From positions 1-64,000 of the IMG/VR virus record IMGVR_UViG_3300042558_004400: a stretch of 64,000 nt of DNA; one strand, written 5' to 3'. Below, in pieces: positions 16,426 to 25,006 of this stretch. Each line of letters starts with the position of its first letter. Position 1 is the stretch's first letter. The notes beneath the pieces are model-generated. The model searched no databases. It worked only from the letters and a program-made list of their open reading frames with translations, and was not told the origin of the DNA. The translations under genes were made by a program, and so were the position numbers. The DNA is from a virus.

Positions 16426-17346
16426 CTAGAATAATCCCATGCTATGACCCATTATTGCTGCTGATCCAAGACCAAAAGCTGCAACACCAAGTGCACCGTA
16501 GCCAGCCTTACTCTTTCTCAGTAGGGTAACGCTTTCAGATAGGGCTTTGTCTGATCTTCTTGCAGCTCCAGATGCTTTACGCATAGTGCCTAGGCTTGTT
16601 GTTCCAAATTTTTCTGCGCTTCTAGCTATCCCAGCAGCTCCTTTTTCTAGTTTCATTGAAGACTTTCTTGCTGCGTTTGACTTAGCCATATTCCTAGAAA
16701 CGCCACTCCTACCAACAGCAGTTATGCCACCGCCTATCGCCATGATTCCAGCTCCGGCAACAGTCGCACCCATGGAACCGGTTTGCATTCCCCCTACCAT
16801 GGTCATAGCGCCAGCTGCCATTGTTCCGTATCCAAAGTTTCTTGGACTTCTAAAAGCATCTGCTCTATTTGAAAGTTTCTTCGATGCTTCCATAGCTACA
16901 TCTGCAGCGTCTAGGCTTTCACGAATAGCACCAGAGACCTTGTTGCCCTTAGACATGGCTCCAAGCATCCCTGAAGCCCCTGCAATGCCCACCGCTGATA
17001 CTCCTGCTCCTATTGCAGCTTGACCATAATCACCTTGTTGAAATTGTTGTGCACTGTAGGCTGCTCCACCTACGCCCATTGCTGCAAGACCAATGCCACC
17101 TTTTTTAAATCTGCCACTAGTTTTTTCTATAGCACTGGCTCCACGCCTTGCATAGTCAGCATTGGATAAAGATTTTCCACCACCACGAGCAATCTTGTAA
17201 GCTCCAACACCAAGGCCAGCACCAATAGTGCCTGCCCCGACTGCATCCATATATCTACCTTGGCTATTCTTGTTGTAGCCATAACCCATAGCTCCTACGC
17301 TACTACCGGCTAGTATGCTTGCGGAAATTCCTCTTACACTAGCCAT
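16426..17346 (-). CDS. Gly/Ala-rich hydrophobic protein, probably virion or injected
   Basis: 306 residues made largely of Gly, Ala, Ser and Met, with repeated glycine-zipper stretches (GAGTIGAGLGVGAYK, MAAGAMTMVGG, GALGVAAFGLGSAAIMG) separated by basic Lys/Arg/Ser segments. Several stretches could insert in a membrane. Such proteins are seen among phage internal or tail proteins that act at the host envelope; I do not recognise a family. It overlaps the following gene's start by adjacency and is the first gene of a minus-strand pair. Confidence 0.6.
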   Translation of the reverse strand: MASVRGISASILAGSSVGAMGYGYNKNSQGRYMDAVGAGTIGAGLGVGAYKIARGGGKSLSNADYARRGASAIEKTSGRFKKGGIGLAAMGVGGAAYSAQQFQQGDYGQAAIGAGVSAVGIAGASGMLGAMSKGNKVSGAIRESLDAADVAMEASKKLSNRADAFRSPRNFGYGTMAAGAMTMVGGMQTGSMGATVAGAGIMAIGGGITAVGRSGVSRNMAKSNAARKSSMKLEKGAAGIARSAEKFGTTSLGTMRKASGAARRSDKALSESVTLLRKSKAGYGALGVAAFGLGSAAIMGHSMGLF

Positions 17347-17467
17347 AGCTTCTCCCTTTGGGTTATTATTTAATAATAGTACTCATATTTTTATGTTTTT
17401 CTATGATACAATTTGATTGCTTTATGTTCGCTGGCTAGTGACCTAGTCCTTAAATTACAGGAAAATT

Positions 17468-17869
17468 ATGGGAATGTTTGATTACTTTAAGATAGATTAC
17501 CCACTGCCAATTGAAAGCTACGTACCCAGAAAGTATGTCCCTCATATATTGGCTGCTTTTAGTCAAGATGAGTTTCAAACAAAAGATATGGATTGCGTCT
17601 TGGATCGATATTATATTGACAACGCTGGCAGAATATATGTTTCTAATCTTATTGACTTTGAGGAAGATATAAGATCAACTTATGAAAAAATATATTATCA
17701 TGGACACATTCAAGTTCACATGGGGATATACTTGGACCCTGATGCTTTTGGTACTAAAGTCAATACATACGACCTGTGGTTAAATTATGACCTTAAATTT
17801 ACAGATAGTCTCTTGGTTAGTGCAACCATGCTATCTCCAACGAAAGAAGAAATAGATGACTTACACTGA
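17468..17869 (+). CDS. Conserved phage protein (MGMFDYFK type)
   Basis: 133 residues. The start MGMFDYFKIDYPLP and the FQTKDMDCVLDRYYI segment are typical of a small family widespread in large phages, of unknown function. It follows a 121-base divergent intergenic region and an ACAGGAAAA ribosome site. Confidence 0.7.
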   Translation: MGMFDYFKIDYPLPIESYVPRKYVPHILAAFSQDEFQTKDMDCVLDRYYIDNAGRIYVSNLIDFEEDIRSTYEKIYYHGHIQVHMGIYLDPDAFGTKVNTYDLWLNYDLKFTDSLLVSATMLSPTKEEIDDLH

Positions 17870-18083
17870 AAACTACAGACAGATTTATGCGGAGATTTCC
17901 AAAGCAGGTATGCCACATGAAAAAACTCACAAAGCTGCCCTTCGTATAACAGACGCATTAAATGACATCTTTGTTTATACTAAGGTAGAATTTCCATCTA
18001 TGATGAATCAGATCATGGGCATAGTAGAAGAGTTTACTGCTACAGTAAAACTAGGTGGTTACGATCTAGATGATAGGGATTAG
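17856..18083 (+). CDS. Small hypothetical protein
   Basis: 75 residues, overlapping the previous gene by 14 bases. It is helical with one buried stretch (FPSMMNQIMGIVEEF) and an acidic end. No family recognised. Confidence 0.6.
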   Translation: MTYTENYRQIYAEISKAGMPHEKTHKAALRITDALNDIFVYTKVEFPSMMNQIMGIVEEFTATVKLGGYDLDDRD

Positions 18084-18169
18084 TTTTGCGGGGTTAGTTA
18101 ATAGAGTCCAATAGACTCTCCACCTTTGCATTAATCCTATCAAAAAGAAAATCATATTGAGTATATCCA

Positions 18170-18178
18170 TGGTATACT
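18170..18178 (+). promoter_or_regulatory. Extended -10 promoter for tRNA-Gly
   Basis: TGG followed by TATACT forms an extended -10 element 12 bases before the tRNA gene. No matching -35 is seen at 17 bases. Confidence 0.4.
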
Positions 18179-18190
18179 AGTAACACATAT

Positions 18191-18266
<76 letters not shown>

Positions 18267-18286
18267 ATCTTAAACACGGAGTAAAA

Positions 18287-18898
18287 ATGAATCATGATCC
18301 TAGTAGAAAACCCCCTCTGTATAAGGGTGATAGTGTACAAGAAGCTTTTGTTTTAAATCTACTAAATGAAAAAAGAAATGGTTATTACGTTGAGTTAGGC
18401 GCTTTTGATTCTAACTTAGGGAGTAACACATATCATCTTGAGAATGATTACGAATGGAATGGTGTTTCCTTTGAAATACTAGATGACAGACGCAATCAAT
18501 TTATATCGAATAGAAAAAATCCTTGTTACGGAGATGCTTTAAAGTTTAATTATATTAATTACTTTGAAGAGAATAATTTCCCTAAACAAATAGATTATCT
18601 TCAAGTAGATATAGACGCTGGTTACCAAGAAGATGGTAGACCGTTCGGCAACCATTACCTTACTTTACTGGGGCTTATATCTTTACCGTTGACTCAGTAT
18701 AGATTCTCTGTCATAACTTTTGAGCATGATTCAAATATGTACTTTAGAAATACTGGTATGCGTGACGCACAAAGAGAAATCCTAGATTCTTTAGGGTATA
18801 CTCTTGTAGTAAGAGAAATTCACGAAGACTGGTGGGTTGACCCGAACGTATTGCCAATTGATAAATACAGAAAATACTTAAGATGGGAGACACTATAA
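18287..18898 (+). CDS. FkbM-like methyltransferase
   Basis: 203 residues. YYVELGAFDSNLGSNTYHLE at about 33-52 is the SAM-binding motif I of FkbM-type proteins, followed by GVSFEI for the acidic second strand. YLQVDID at about 103 is the motif IV equivalent. Such enzymes usually methylate sugar hydroxyls. The neighbours are oxygenases and a nucleotide-sugar enzyme, so a role in modifying surface glycan or a virion protein is likely. AACACGGAG precedes the ATG. Confidence 0.7.
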   Translation: MNHDPSRKPPLYKGDSVQEAFVLNLLNEKRNGYYVELGAFDSNLGSNTYHLENDYEWNGVSFEILDDRRNQFISNRKNPCYGDALKFNYINYFEENNFPKQIDYLQVDIDAGYQEDGRPFGNHYLTLLGLISLPLTQYRFSVITFEHDSNMYFRNTGMRDAQREILDSLGYTLVVREIHEDWWVDPNVLPIDKYRKYLRWETL

Positions 18899-19443
18899 TG
18901 ACATACTCTACTTTAATAGTAGAAGACTTTATTGATGATAAAGATCTAGATTTACTAATAGAATCTTTTGCTGATGCACCTTTTGATTCCGCGCCAAATA
19001 ACCCAAATTTATTTAGCTATCAAATACCTAAAGACTATATTCATGCATCAATAACTGACATGATTAATACTAAGCTGACTAGTACACTAGAGGAACACTA
19101 CAAGGTAAAGATATCTCAATACACAAGTGGATCAGTCACTCGCTATACAGAAGGACAATACATAGGACTACATGCAGACTGGGCCCCGGAAGATGTGTAC
19201 GTTCAAACTCTTGATAAAAAGAGAGTAGACATTAGTTCTGTCACGTATCTTAATGAGGATTTTACTGGTGGAGAATTGATATTTTGTGAAGTGAGTAAAG
19301 ATTTATTGATAAACAAATTAATGACTCTAGTTCCAAGAAGAGGAATGGTTATCTTCTTTGATGCCCTTAAGTCACACTATACTAATCCTATAATTAAAGG
19401 CGCTAAGTATTCTTATACCAACTTCTACTCACTAGAAGATTAA
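18898..19443 (+). CDS. 2OG-Fe(II) dioxygenase (prolyl hydroxylase-like)
   Basis: I use ATG 18898, which overlaps the upstream TAA and has GGGAG at good spacing, giving 181 residues. The iron site fits HADW (His-x-Asp) near residue 89 and the distal His of KSHYTNPI near 160. VTYLNEDFTGGEL is the conserved strand between them, and a basic residue for 2-oxoglutarate follows. It probably hydroxylates a peptide or sugar substrate. Confidence 0.8.
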   Translation: MTYSTLIVEDFIDDKDLDLLIESFADAPFDSAPNNPNLFSYQIPKDYIHASITDMINTKLTSTLEEHYKVKISQYTSGSVTRYTEGQYIGLHADWAPEDVYVQTLDKKRVDISSVTYLNEDFTGGELIFCEVSKDLLINKLMTLVPRRGMVIFFDALKSHYTNPIIKGAKYSYTNFYSLED

Positions 19444-19451
19444 GTTTTTGT

Positions 19452-20360
19452 ATGCAAAGTCTAGATCTAACATACAAAGAAATTTATCCTAAAATTTTTG
19501 TATATACTAATTTATTTCCGGACCATAAAAGCCTTCACACTATAATGAAAAAATCAGAAAATGAATCGCAGGGCAAGGGTGTTTATTCTAAATGGACTGA
19601 TTGGTTTGTGTTTGGAAAATATTGTAGTTCAAGATATTACAAATTTATAATACAAGATATTAAAGAATCTTTTGATAATGGTATTAGTTATGATTTTGAT
19701 TTATATGAACAAGAGTTATTATTACATATTAGACTTAATGAAGCAGTAACAGCTGCAATTAGTAATTATGTAGCCATTAATGATGTGACCTTGCCAGAAA
19801 ACTCTTATATATCAGATCAAAATATAGGTAGATATAATCCAGGAGTAGATACTGGCGAAGGCAAGACTATGCAGTACCACACTGACTATGGGATTGGGGA
19901 ATGGTATTGGCCGGGGGAAAAATTCTTATTAACTGCTACAACATATATGAATGATGATTATGAGGGTGGGGAGATAATGTTTTCTATAGGTGATGAAATA
20001 ATTAAGTATAAACCACAAGCTGGAGAGATAATTGTATTCCCTTCTGGCTCACCCTTATACCCAGGTGGCGAACCTTACTTTCATGCGGTTGATGGAATAA
20101 AAAAGAGTAGTAAATTTTTAGTTAGAATGTATTTGAAACATTCAACTAAAGGTGAAAAAAAATGGTATGATGGTGAAGAAAAATATGGCAAAGAAGAGTG
20201 GTACGAAATAGCCAAGAAGAGAGCCGAAGGGCACAACTCTATTGGCGTTTTTGGCTACAAGCCGAGATTATGTTCTGCTCTTGTTACCAAACTTTATGGC
20301 ATTCCGATAGAAAGTTATGAAGTAAAGGAAGATATTTTTTATGATGAAGATGAAATTTAA
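19452..20360 (+). CDS. 2OG-Fe(II) dioxygenase
   Basis: 302 residues. YHTDYG at about 140, TTYMNDDYEGGEIMF at about 164-178 and FHAVDG at about 214 with KFLVRMYL give the facial triad and 2OG-binding pattern. It is longer than the previous oxygenase, with a helical N-terminal domain and a Lys/Glu-rich C-terminal region. The two are not close copies. It stands between the first oxygenase and the sugar dehydratase. Confidence 0.75.
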   Translation: MQSLDLTYKEIYPKIFVYTNLFPDHKSLHTIMKKSENESQGKGVYSKWTDWFVFGKYCSSRYYKFIIQDIKESFDNGISYDFDLYEQELLLHIRLNEAVTAAISNYVAINDVTLPENSYISDQNIGRYNPGVDTGEGKTMQYHTDYGIGEWYWPGEKFLLTATTYMNDDYEGGEIMFSIGDEIIKYKPQAGEIIVFPSGSPLYPGGEPYFHAVDGIKKSSKFLVRMYLKHSTKGEKKWYDGEEKYGKEEWYEIAKKRAEGHNSIGVFGYKPRLCSALVTKLYGIPIESYEVKEDIFYDEDEI

Positions 20361-20373
20361 AAAGGAAAATAAA

Positions 20374-21384
20374 ATGAGCAAAAGAGTATTACTAACAGGT
20401 GCTGGTGGTTTTGTAGGACATCACACATTAGAACATATTTTTAAAACAACAGATTGGGATGTCGTCATTAGCGATTCATTCCGTCACCGTGGAGTGACAG
20501 ATAGAATTACTTCTATCAAATCATGGGAAGAAAATAAGCATCGAGTAAAACTAATCACTCATGATCTTACTGTTCCATTCTCTGACGTAATGATTAAAGA
20601 CATGGGTCATATTGATTATATTATTTCTATGGCTTCTGATTCACATGTAGATAGATCAATTACAGATCCAGCTCCATTCATAACTAATAACGTAGCACTT
20701 ATAGTTAACATGCTAGAGCTTGCACGTAAGATCAAACCAGAAGTATTCTTGCAGGTCTCTACAGATGAGGTATATGGTCCGGCTCCAAAGGGATATGCTC
20801 ACAAAGAATGGGATACCATCCTTCCATCTAACCCATACTCTGGATCTAAAGCTGCACAAGAAGCTGCATGCATATCTTACTGGCGTACCTTTGGTGTTCC
20901 AGTAGTGATTACTAACACTATGAATATTATTGGTGAGCGTCAGGATCCTGAGAAGTTTATTCCAAAGATTATGTATTGTCTTGAGAAAGATATACCAATG
21001 ACAATACACGGCACTCCTGAAAACATTGGATCAAGATTCTACTTGCACGCAAGAAACCAGGCTGATGCTTTAGTGTTCATCTTGAAGAATCTACCAGCTA
21101 CATCTTATCCAGATGCGGATAGACCAGATAAGTATCATATCGTTGGCGAAAAAGAGATTGATAATCTTGAGATGGCTCAGCTTGTAGCTATGTACTGGGG
21201 CAAGGAATTGAGTTTTACATTTGAGGACTTCCACACAACAAGACCAGGACATGATCTTCGTTATGCACTAGATGGAACAAAGCTTGCAGATGCTGGATGG
21301 GTAGCTCCTATGGCTCTTGAGAGATCTTTAGAGTTAACAGTCGAGTGGACTAAAGCTCATCCTGAATGGCTCTGGAGAGTTTAA
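20374..21384 (+). CDS. NAD-dependent nucleotide-sugar dehydratase/epimerase (RmlB-like)
   Basis: ATG 20374 with AAAGGAAAA upstream is preferred to 20341, giving 336 residues. GAGGFVG at about 8-14 binds NAD, STDEVYG carries the Thr-Asp-Glu of 4,6-dehydratases, and YSGSK is the catalytic Tyr-x3-Lys. GERQDPEKFIPK matches the substrate region of dTDP-glucose 4,6-dehydratases. It would supply a deoxysugar for surface glycosylation. Codons are richer in C and G than in neighbouring genes. Confidence 0.85.
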   Translation: MSKRVLLTGAGGFVGHHTLEHIFKTTDWDVVISDSFRHRGVTDRITSIKSWEENKHRVKLITHDLTVPFSDVMIKDMGHIDYIISMASDSHVDRSITDPAPFITNNVALIVNMLELARKIKPEVFLQVSTDEVYGPAPKGYAHKEWDTILPSNPYSGSKAAQEAACISYWRTFGVPVVITNTMNIIGERQDPEKFIPKIMYCLEKDIPMTIHGTPENIGSRFYLHARNQADALVFILKNLPATSYPDADRPDKYHIVGEKEIDNLEMAQLVAMYWGKELSFTFEDFHTTRPGHDLRYALDGTKLADAGWVAPMALERSLELTVEWTKAHPEWLWRV

Positions 21385-21408
21385 TTCTTTAAATTAAACT
21401 ACCTTCAT

Positions 21409-21441
21409 ATATTGGTTACTATTTAGATGTTAAACCAATAT
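21409..21441 (+). promoter_or_regulatory. Inverted repeat before ribosome site
   Basis: ATATTGGTT at 21409-21417 pairs with AACCAATAT at 21433-21441, and GGAGG of the next gene starts 2 bases later. A second 9-bp repeat, AGTTTAATT/AATTAAACT, spans 21378-21400 around the previous stop. They could be a weak terminator plus an operator or a translation-controlling hairpin. Confidence 0.4.
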
Positions 21442-21454
21442 GTGGAGGTATGTT

Positions 21455-21673
21455 ATGGCAGCAAAGAAGCCAGCTAAAAGAAATATTACAACTGTTAAAG
21501 AAGTTAAAAAAGATTTACCAGGAAAAGCTGTAATGTATTATGGTGTTCCAGAAAGACCATTTGTTTGTCCTTCTTGTAAAAAAAGTTTAGTTAAAGGAAT
21601 AGTCTACGAAGACAACAGCTCTATGTATTGCTGCAGGGGATGCATTCCAGCTAAAGAAACCGCATCAATATAA
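21455..21673 (+). CDS. Small zinc-finger protein
   Basis: ATG 21455 has GGAGG 6 bases upstream, giving 72 residues. After a basic start (AAKKPAKRN) come CPSC and CCRGC about 25 residues apart. It likely binds zinc. It opens a plus-strand group of probable virion genes. Confidence 0.65.
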   Translation: MAAKKPAKRNITTVKEVKKDLPGKAVMYYGVPERPFVCPSCKKSLVKGIVYEDNSSMYCCRGCIPAKETASI

Positions 21674-21695
21674 TCTTTACCAAAGGTATTAAAAT

Positions 21696-22298
21696 ATGGC
21701 AGATGACAATGTAACTGCAGCCGGTCGTAATAGGACAATGGTTCCAGCTAATTATGACAATATGAGCGATGATCAGTTGCTGTCTTTTTACCAAGGCGTT
21801 AAAACTAACTATGAAAAGCAGTTAATCATAGATCCTGACGGGAAAGCTTTTTTGCCTACATCTGAAGGTAGTCTACGCGCCACTGAAAAACAATTAAGGG
21901 CTAGAGGAATTCATCCTGATGATCCTGCGCCGAGTTCTGTTCCAGCAATGGAGGTTAAAGATAAAGGGGATGTTCTAGCTGCAGAGGTAGCAAGTAATAA
22001 GGGTGAAGCTCTTGCGCAACCAACTACTGAAGACCAACAAGAAATTGTTCAAGGGGATTTAGAAGCGTCTGCTGGAGAAGCAGGTCCTGAATCTATTCAA
22101 GATGCTCTTCAAGAAAAGGCTCAAGAAAAAGCAGAAGAAATTGCTAAAGAAAAAGCAGAAGGAGCAATTGGCCCAAAAACTAGTAATGATGGTCAGGTAA
22201 AAGGGACTCCAAAGAATGGAGTAAGAGTACGGAAAGCCAGCACCACACGTTTCTATCACTCCAACTGCTTCAACTTCTTCCGTTGGTGCAGCTGTTAA
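21696..22298 (+). CDS. Ala/Glu-rich virion-like protein, N-terminal part (split frame)
   Basis: 200 residues. The first 80 are a mixed domain (DDQLLSFYQGVKTNYEKQL, then LRATEKQLRARGIHPDD). A long Glu/Ala/Lys helix follows. The last 20 residues (after VRVRK) are rich in Cys, Phe and Asn, unlike the rest, and read as a wrong frame. The natural continuation, a Pro/Ala-rich linker, is in the next frame from 22237. Removing one A of 22233-22235 joins them. Confidence 0.55.
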   Translation: MADDNVTAAGRNRTMVPANYDNMSDDQLLSFYQGVKTNYEKQLIIDPDGKAFLPTSEGSLRATEKQLRARGIHPDDPAPSSVPAMEVKDKGDVLAAEVASNKGEALAQPTTEDQQEIVQGDLEASAGEAGPESIQDALQEKAQEKAEEIAKEKAEGAIGPKTSNDGQVKGTPKNGVRVRKASTTRFYHSNCFNFFRWCSC

Positions 22299-22659
22299 TC
22301 AGGCTGTTCAACAAGCTGCTCCCCCTCTTCCTCTTCCCCCTACTCCGAATGCTTCAGCTGTTGCACAGCAAGCTCTTAAGGGGGCTGGACATGGTATGCC
22401 ACCGGCTGGAGCACACACTGCTACTAAGGTTACAAAATCCATGAATGTTATGGATGAGTTAATGAGTTATGGTAAACAGCTAGCAGGCAATGTAGCGAAG
22501 GGGACTAAAGGATCTAAGAATGTTAGAGTAGCTGGACTTGCTGCTTTGGCTGCTGGTGCCGGTTGGGCTGCAGAAAGATTAAAGGGCAATCAACAGAAGG
22601 TTGATGCAGACTATAATAGAGAACGACAAATGAGGGAACAATTAATGTCAGATGGATAA
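22237..22659 (+). CDS. C-terminal part of the Ala/Glu-rich protein
   Basis: This frame is open from 22225 and its first ATG is at 22396. From 22237 it reads a Pro/Ala/Thr linker (PAPHVSITPTAS, AAPPLPLPPTP) and then a helical end with a short hydrophobic stretch (VAGLAALAAGAGWAAE). There is no ribosome site before 22396, which supports the view that it is not a separate gene. Confidence 0.5.
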   Translation, partial: PAPHVSITPTASTSSVGAAVNQAVQQAAPPLPLPPTPNASAVAQQALKGAGHGMPPAGAHTATKVTKSMNVMDELMSYGKQLAGNVAKGTKGSKNVRVAGLAALAAGAGWAAERLKGNQQKVDADYNRERQMREQLMSDG

Positions 22660-22692
22660 TCTCCTTACTGAAATTTTAAGAACGGAAAACAA

Positions 22693-23043
22693 ATGAAAAA
22701 TTATTGGCTTACTGAAATGGTAAAAAATACAAATTACAAGATGGCTCCAGCTGAACAAGAGTTTGTTAATGCTTTAAGATCTATTGCTAAAAAATATGGC
22801 AAGCTTTCTAATAGCGACGGCAATGGTATTTGGGTTGGATATGTTGAAGCATCCGAGAACGACAACGCTAGCATTGGAGTTATGTGCAGTAACTGTTCTC
22901 AGTATGAGGGCTCTGGAGTCTGTAAGATCGTTAAGCAAAAGGTACAAGATGGCGGTTACTGCCGCCTTGCTGCTATTCCAGATGGCGTAGTCAACGGTAG
23001 TAAAAAAGACGACGACGACGACGATGACGAAGAAGAAGACTAG
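22693..23043 (+). CDS. Cys-containing protein with poly-Asp tail
   Basis: 116 residues. CSNC, a CKIV cysteine and CRLA with GGY before it form a four-cysteine set over about 30 residues, similar in spacing to small iron-sulfur or zinc modules of phage capsid-associated proteins. The last 15 residues are Asp and Glu, encoded by GAC repeats. Its stop shares a CTAG with the stop of the converging gene. Confidence 0.6.
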   Translation: MKNYWLTEMVKNTNYKMAPAEQEFVNALRSIAKKYGKLSNSDGNGIWVGYVEASENDNASIGVMCSNCSQYEGSGVCKIVKQKVQDGGYCRLAAIPDGVVNGSKKDDDDDDDEEED

Positions 23044-23297
23044 GGCTTTACTCCCCACTTACCTATAGGGCAAGTAGCGTGTAGTAATTTAGTCTTTGCG
23101 GGCATAAAGCAACCGCATCTTGTACATGTTTTAGCTACCGTTAGATGGGGGCAATCCTGACAAACAGAGTATCTATACTCTTGTTCATCATCAGTTACAT
23201 ATTCTGTATCTGGATTAGCAAAATCCCATGGACGTACAACGCCAGTCTCCTGACGTTCTGCGTTTTTCTTTTTCCATTCTTGCCAAGGTGTAGTCAT
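23040..23297 (-). CDS. Small zinc protein (CxxC...CTRCGCFM...CPIGKW type)
   Basis: 85 residues. CQDCPH, CTRCGCFMPAK and HATCPIGKW form a zinc-knuckle pattern I have met in many phage small proteins, often at the end of fibre operons. Function unknown. Confidence 0.7.
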   Translation of the reverse strand: MTTPWQEWKKKNAERQETGVVRPWDFANPDTEYVTDDEQEYRYSVCQDCPHLTVAKTCTRCGCFMPAKTKLLHATCPIGKWGVKP

Positions 23298-23301
23298 AGT
23301 A

Positions 23302-23514
23302 CTATTCTACAGGAGGATTAAAGTTTTGTCCATCCCAAACATAGCCCTCTGGAATCAAGCTATCCGTAGCTATTACACTGGGATTACTACTCAAAATTGC
23401 ATACAACTTTTCAGCAAACGCGTTTTCGTCTTTTTGCTGGTAAATACCTCGATTAGGAAGCTCCCCAACTACTTCATTGTCTAGTATTAGCATAAAATAT
23501 TTCATAAAATCCAT
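23302..23514 (-). CDS. Small hypothetical protein of the fibre operon
   Basis: 70 residues. The start MDFMKYFMLILDNEVVGELP and end IPEGYVWDGQNFNPP resemble small proteins encoded next to tail fibres in other phages. A diverged copy of its first codons lies just upstream (see repeat at 23476-23572). Confidence 0.6.
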   Translation of the reverse strand: MDFMKYFMLILDNEVVGELPNRGIYQQKDENAFAEKLYAILSSNPSVIATDSLIPEGYVWDGQNFNPPVE

Positions 23515-23572
23515 TTTACCATGTTCCTTTTTTATTGTCTAGTATAAGCATAAAGTATTTAATAAAATCCAT
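23476..23572 (-). repeat. Duplicated gene start, 39-bp direct repeat
   Basis: Bases 23476-23514 and 23534-23572 are identical at 36 of 39 positions. The upstream copy starts a frame MDFIKYFMLILDNKKGTW that stops after 18 codons at 23516. It is a remnant of a duplicated gene start. Confidence 0.75.
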
Positions 23573-23580
23573 TTCGTTGT

Positions 23581-24997
23581 TTAGAAGTCGGGATATCTGC
23601 AAACATCGCCACCGACAGCACGATATCCACCAAGATTACATTTCTCTACATCGACTGGCCCCATCCACGAGTCATAACACGCTAATCCGGGGGCAACTCC
23701 TTCATACACTAGGTTCCCAGCTGAATCACAGTATACCCACCCGGTCGGGTTGAAAACACTATATGTAGCATAAGGGTAGCTTCCTCCAGAAATTGCAAGA
23801 ACACCTCCATCGGCTGTTGATGCCCATGAACCCGAGCATCCGCCCAAACTGCCACAAGTTGCACCAGCAGTAGCAGTACAACTTCCACCGGCAGTAGAGG
23901 AGCAAGTTCCACCGCCACCGGTACAGGCTCCACCGCTACTGGTACAGGCTCCACCGCTACTGGTACAGGCTCCACCGCTACTGGTACAGGCTCCACCGCT
24001 ACTGACGCAGCCTGCAAAGCTACCACAAGCTCCATAAGAACCACAATCATAACCTAAGTCTTCTGTTGCCCCTCTAGTCCACTTGTAGCAAGTTCTTGTT
24101 TTAGTTCCGGTATTAGTTCCAGCCGTAGTTCCAGCCGTAGTTCCAGCCGTAGTTCCAGCCGTAGTTCCAGCCTTAGTTCCTGGTTGAGTTCCTGCTTTAC
24201 TTCCAGTTTTAGTTCCACAAGACGCACAACCACTTGAATCAGTACAACTTACAGTACAAGCCACACTACAATCAGCTGTGCAGCTAGCTGTGCAGCTGGC
24301 TGTGCAAGCAGCTGTGCAGGCAGCTGTGCAATCAACGCTACAGGCAGCATCATTCGCATAAGAACTGTATCCCCAACCTGTTGCTGTAGACGAAGCCGTA
24401 CTGTAAGATCCAGCTCCATTTGCATTATTGGCCCTAACTTTAGCGTTGTAAGCAGCGGTGCTATGGTAATGATCAACATTATAGGGGGAAGTTACATTAG
24501 TATATGTATTTACTAGCGTAACTCCATTGTATACCTGTATATCATAAGAAGTTACTTGGGCTAAAGTAGTTTTATTAGAACTTGAAGAATTTGCACTATT
24601 GCCAGCTGCGTTAACGGCATATAACATAATAGTGTATGTAGTAGATGCTGCAAGAGCTGCTGAAGATGAGCTAACTGTAGTCACCGTAATTGGAGAGGTC
24701 GTAGTTCCTGCAGATTTGAATGTAGAACCATTGTCTGTAGAATAATAATAATTTGTTATAGGAAGACCGTTGTTATTCCCAGCGGTAAAAGGAATACTTA
24801 GCGACACCCCAGTTGCTCCCGGAGATGACCAAGAAAATGTTGCATTGTTATTATCTTGAGTTAACGATGGAGTAGAAACTGTAGCTGGCGAATTTATTGA
24901 AGTTGTTATTGTTCCAATTGTTGGTGCGACTGGTTTAGCCCCAAGACCAAATAGCCTTCCGCCCTTTGCTGGCTGCCATAGAAGAAATAAAAGGCAT
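23581..24997 (-). CDS. Cys/Gly/Thr-rich tail fibre or adhesin with frameshift near start
   Basis: The long frame runs from 24807 (GTG) and stays open upstream to about 24990. The credible start is ATG 24997 (MPFISSMAASKG, with AAGGA upstream), which meets TAA at 24935 unless one A of the AAA at 24965-24967 is removed. The joined protein has about 470 residues. An Fn3-like region with PTIGTITTS and YTIMLYAVNAAG precedes a Cys-rich region with CTAACTAACTASC repeats, a GTTAGTTAGTTAG run, CTSSGGA repeats, and a C-terminal knob with several cysteines. It looks like a receptor-binding fibre. Repeats make copy-number change likely. Confidence 0.65.
23920..24003 (-). repeat. 21-bp tandem repeat, 4 copies
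   Basis: Four exact units (GGTACAGGCTCCACCGCTAC plus T) lie head to tail and code for the repeated Cys-Thr-Ser-Ser-Gly-Gly-Ala heptad of the fibre. Confidence 0.9.
24115..24174 (-). repeat. 12-bp tandem repeat, 5 copies
   Basis: Units of GTTCCAGCCGTA, the last one altered, code for a Gly-Thr-Thr-Ala repeat in the fibre. Confidence 0.9.
24275..24334 (-). repeat. 12-bp degenerate tandem repeat, 5 copies
   Basis: Units beginning GCTGTGCA code for the Cys-Thr-Ala-Ser/Ala repeat of the fibre, with a cysteine every fourth residue. Confidence 0.85.
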
Positions 24998-25006
24998 TAT
25001 TTTTCC

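Noticed and set aside
23920-24334. Regularly spaced repeats that could suggest a CRISPR array
   Set aside because: Units are contiguous, have no spacers and keep a coding frame with repeated Cys/Gly codons; they are protein repeats.
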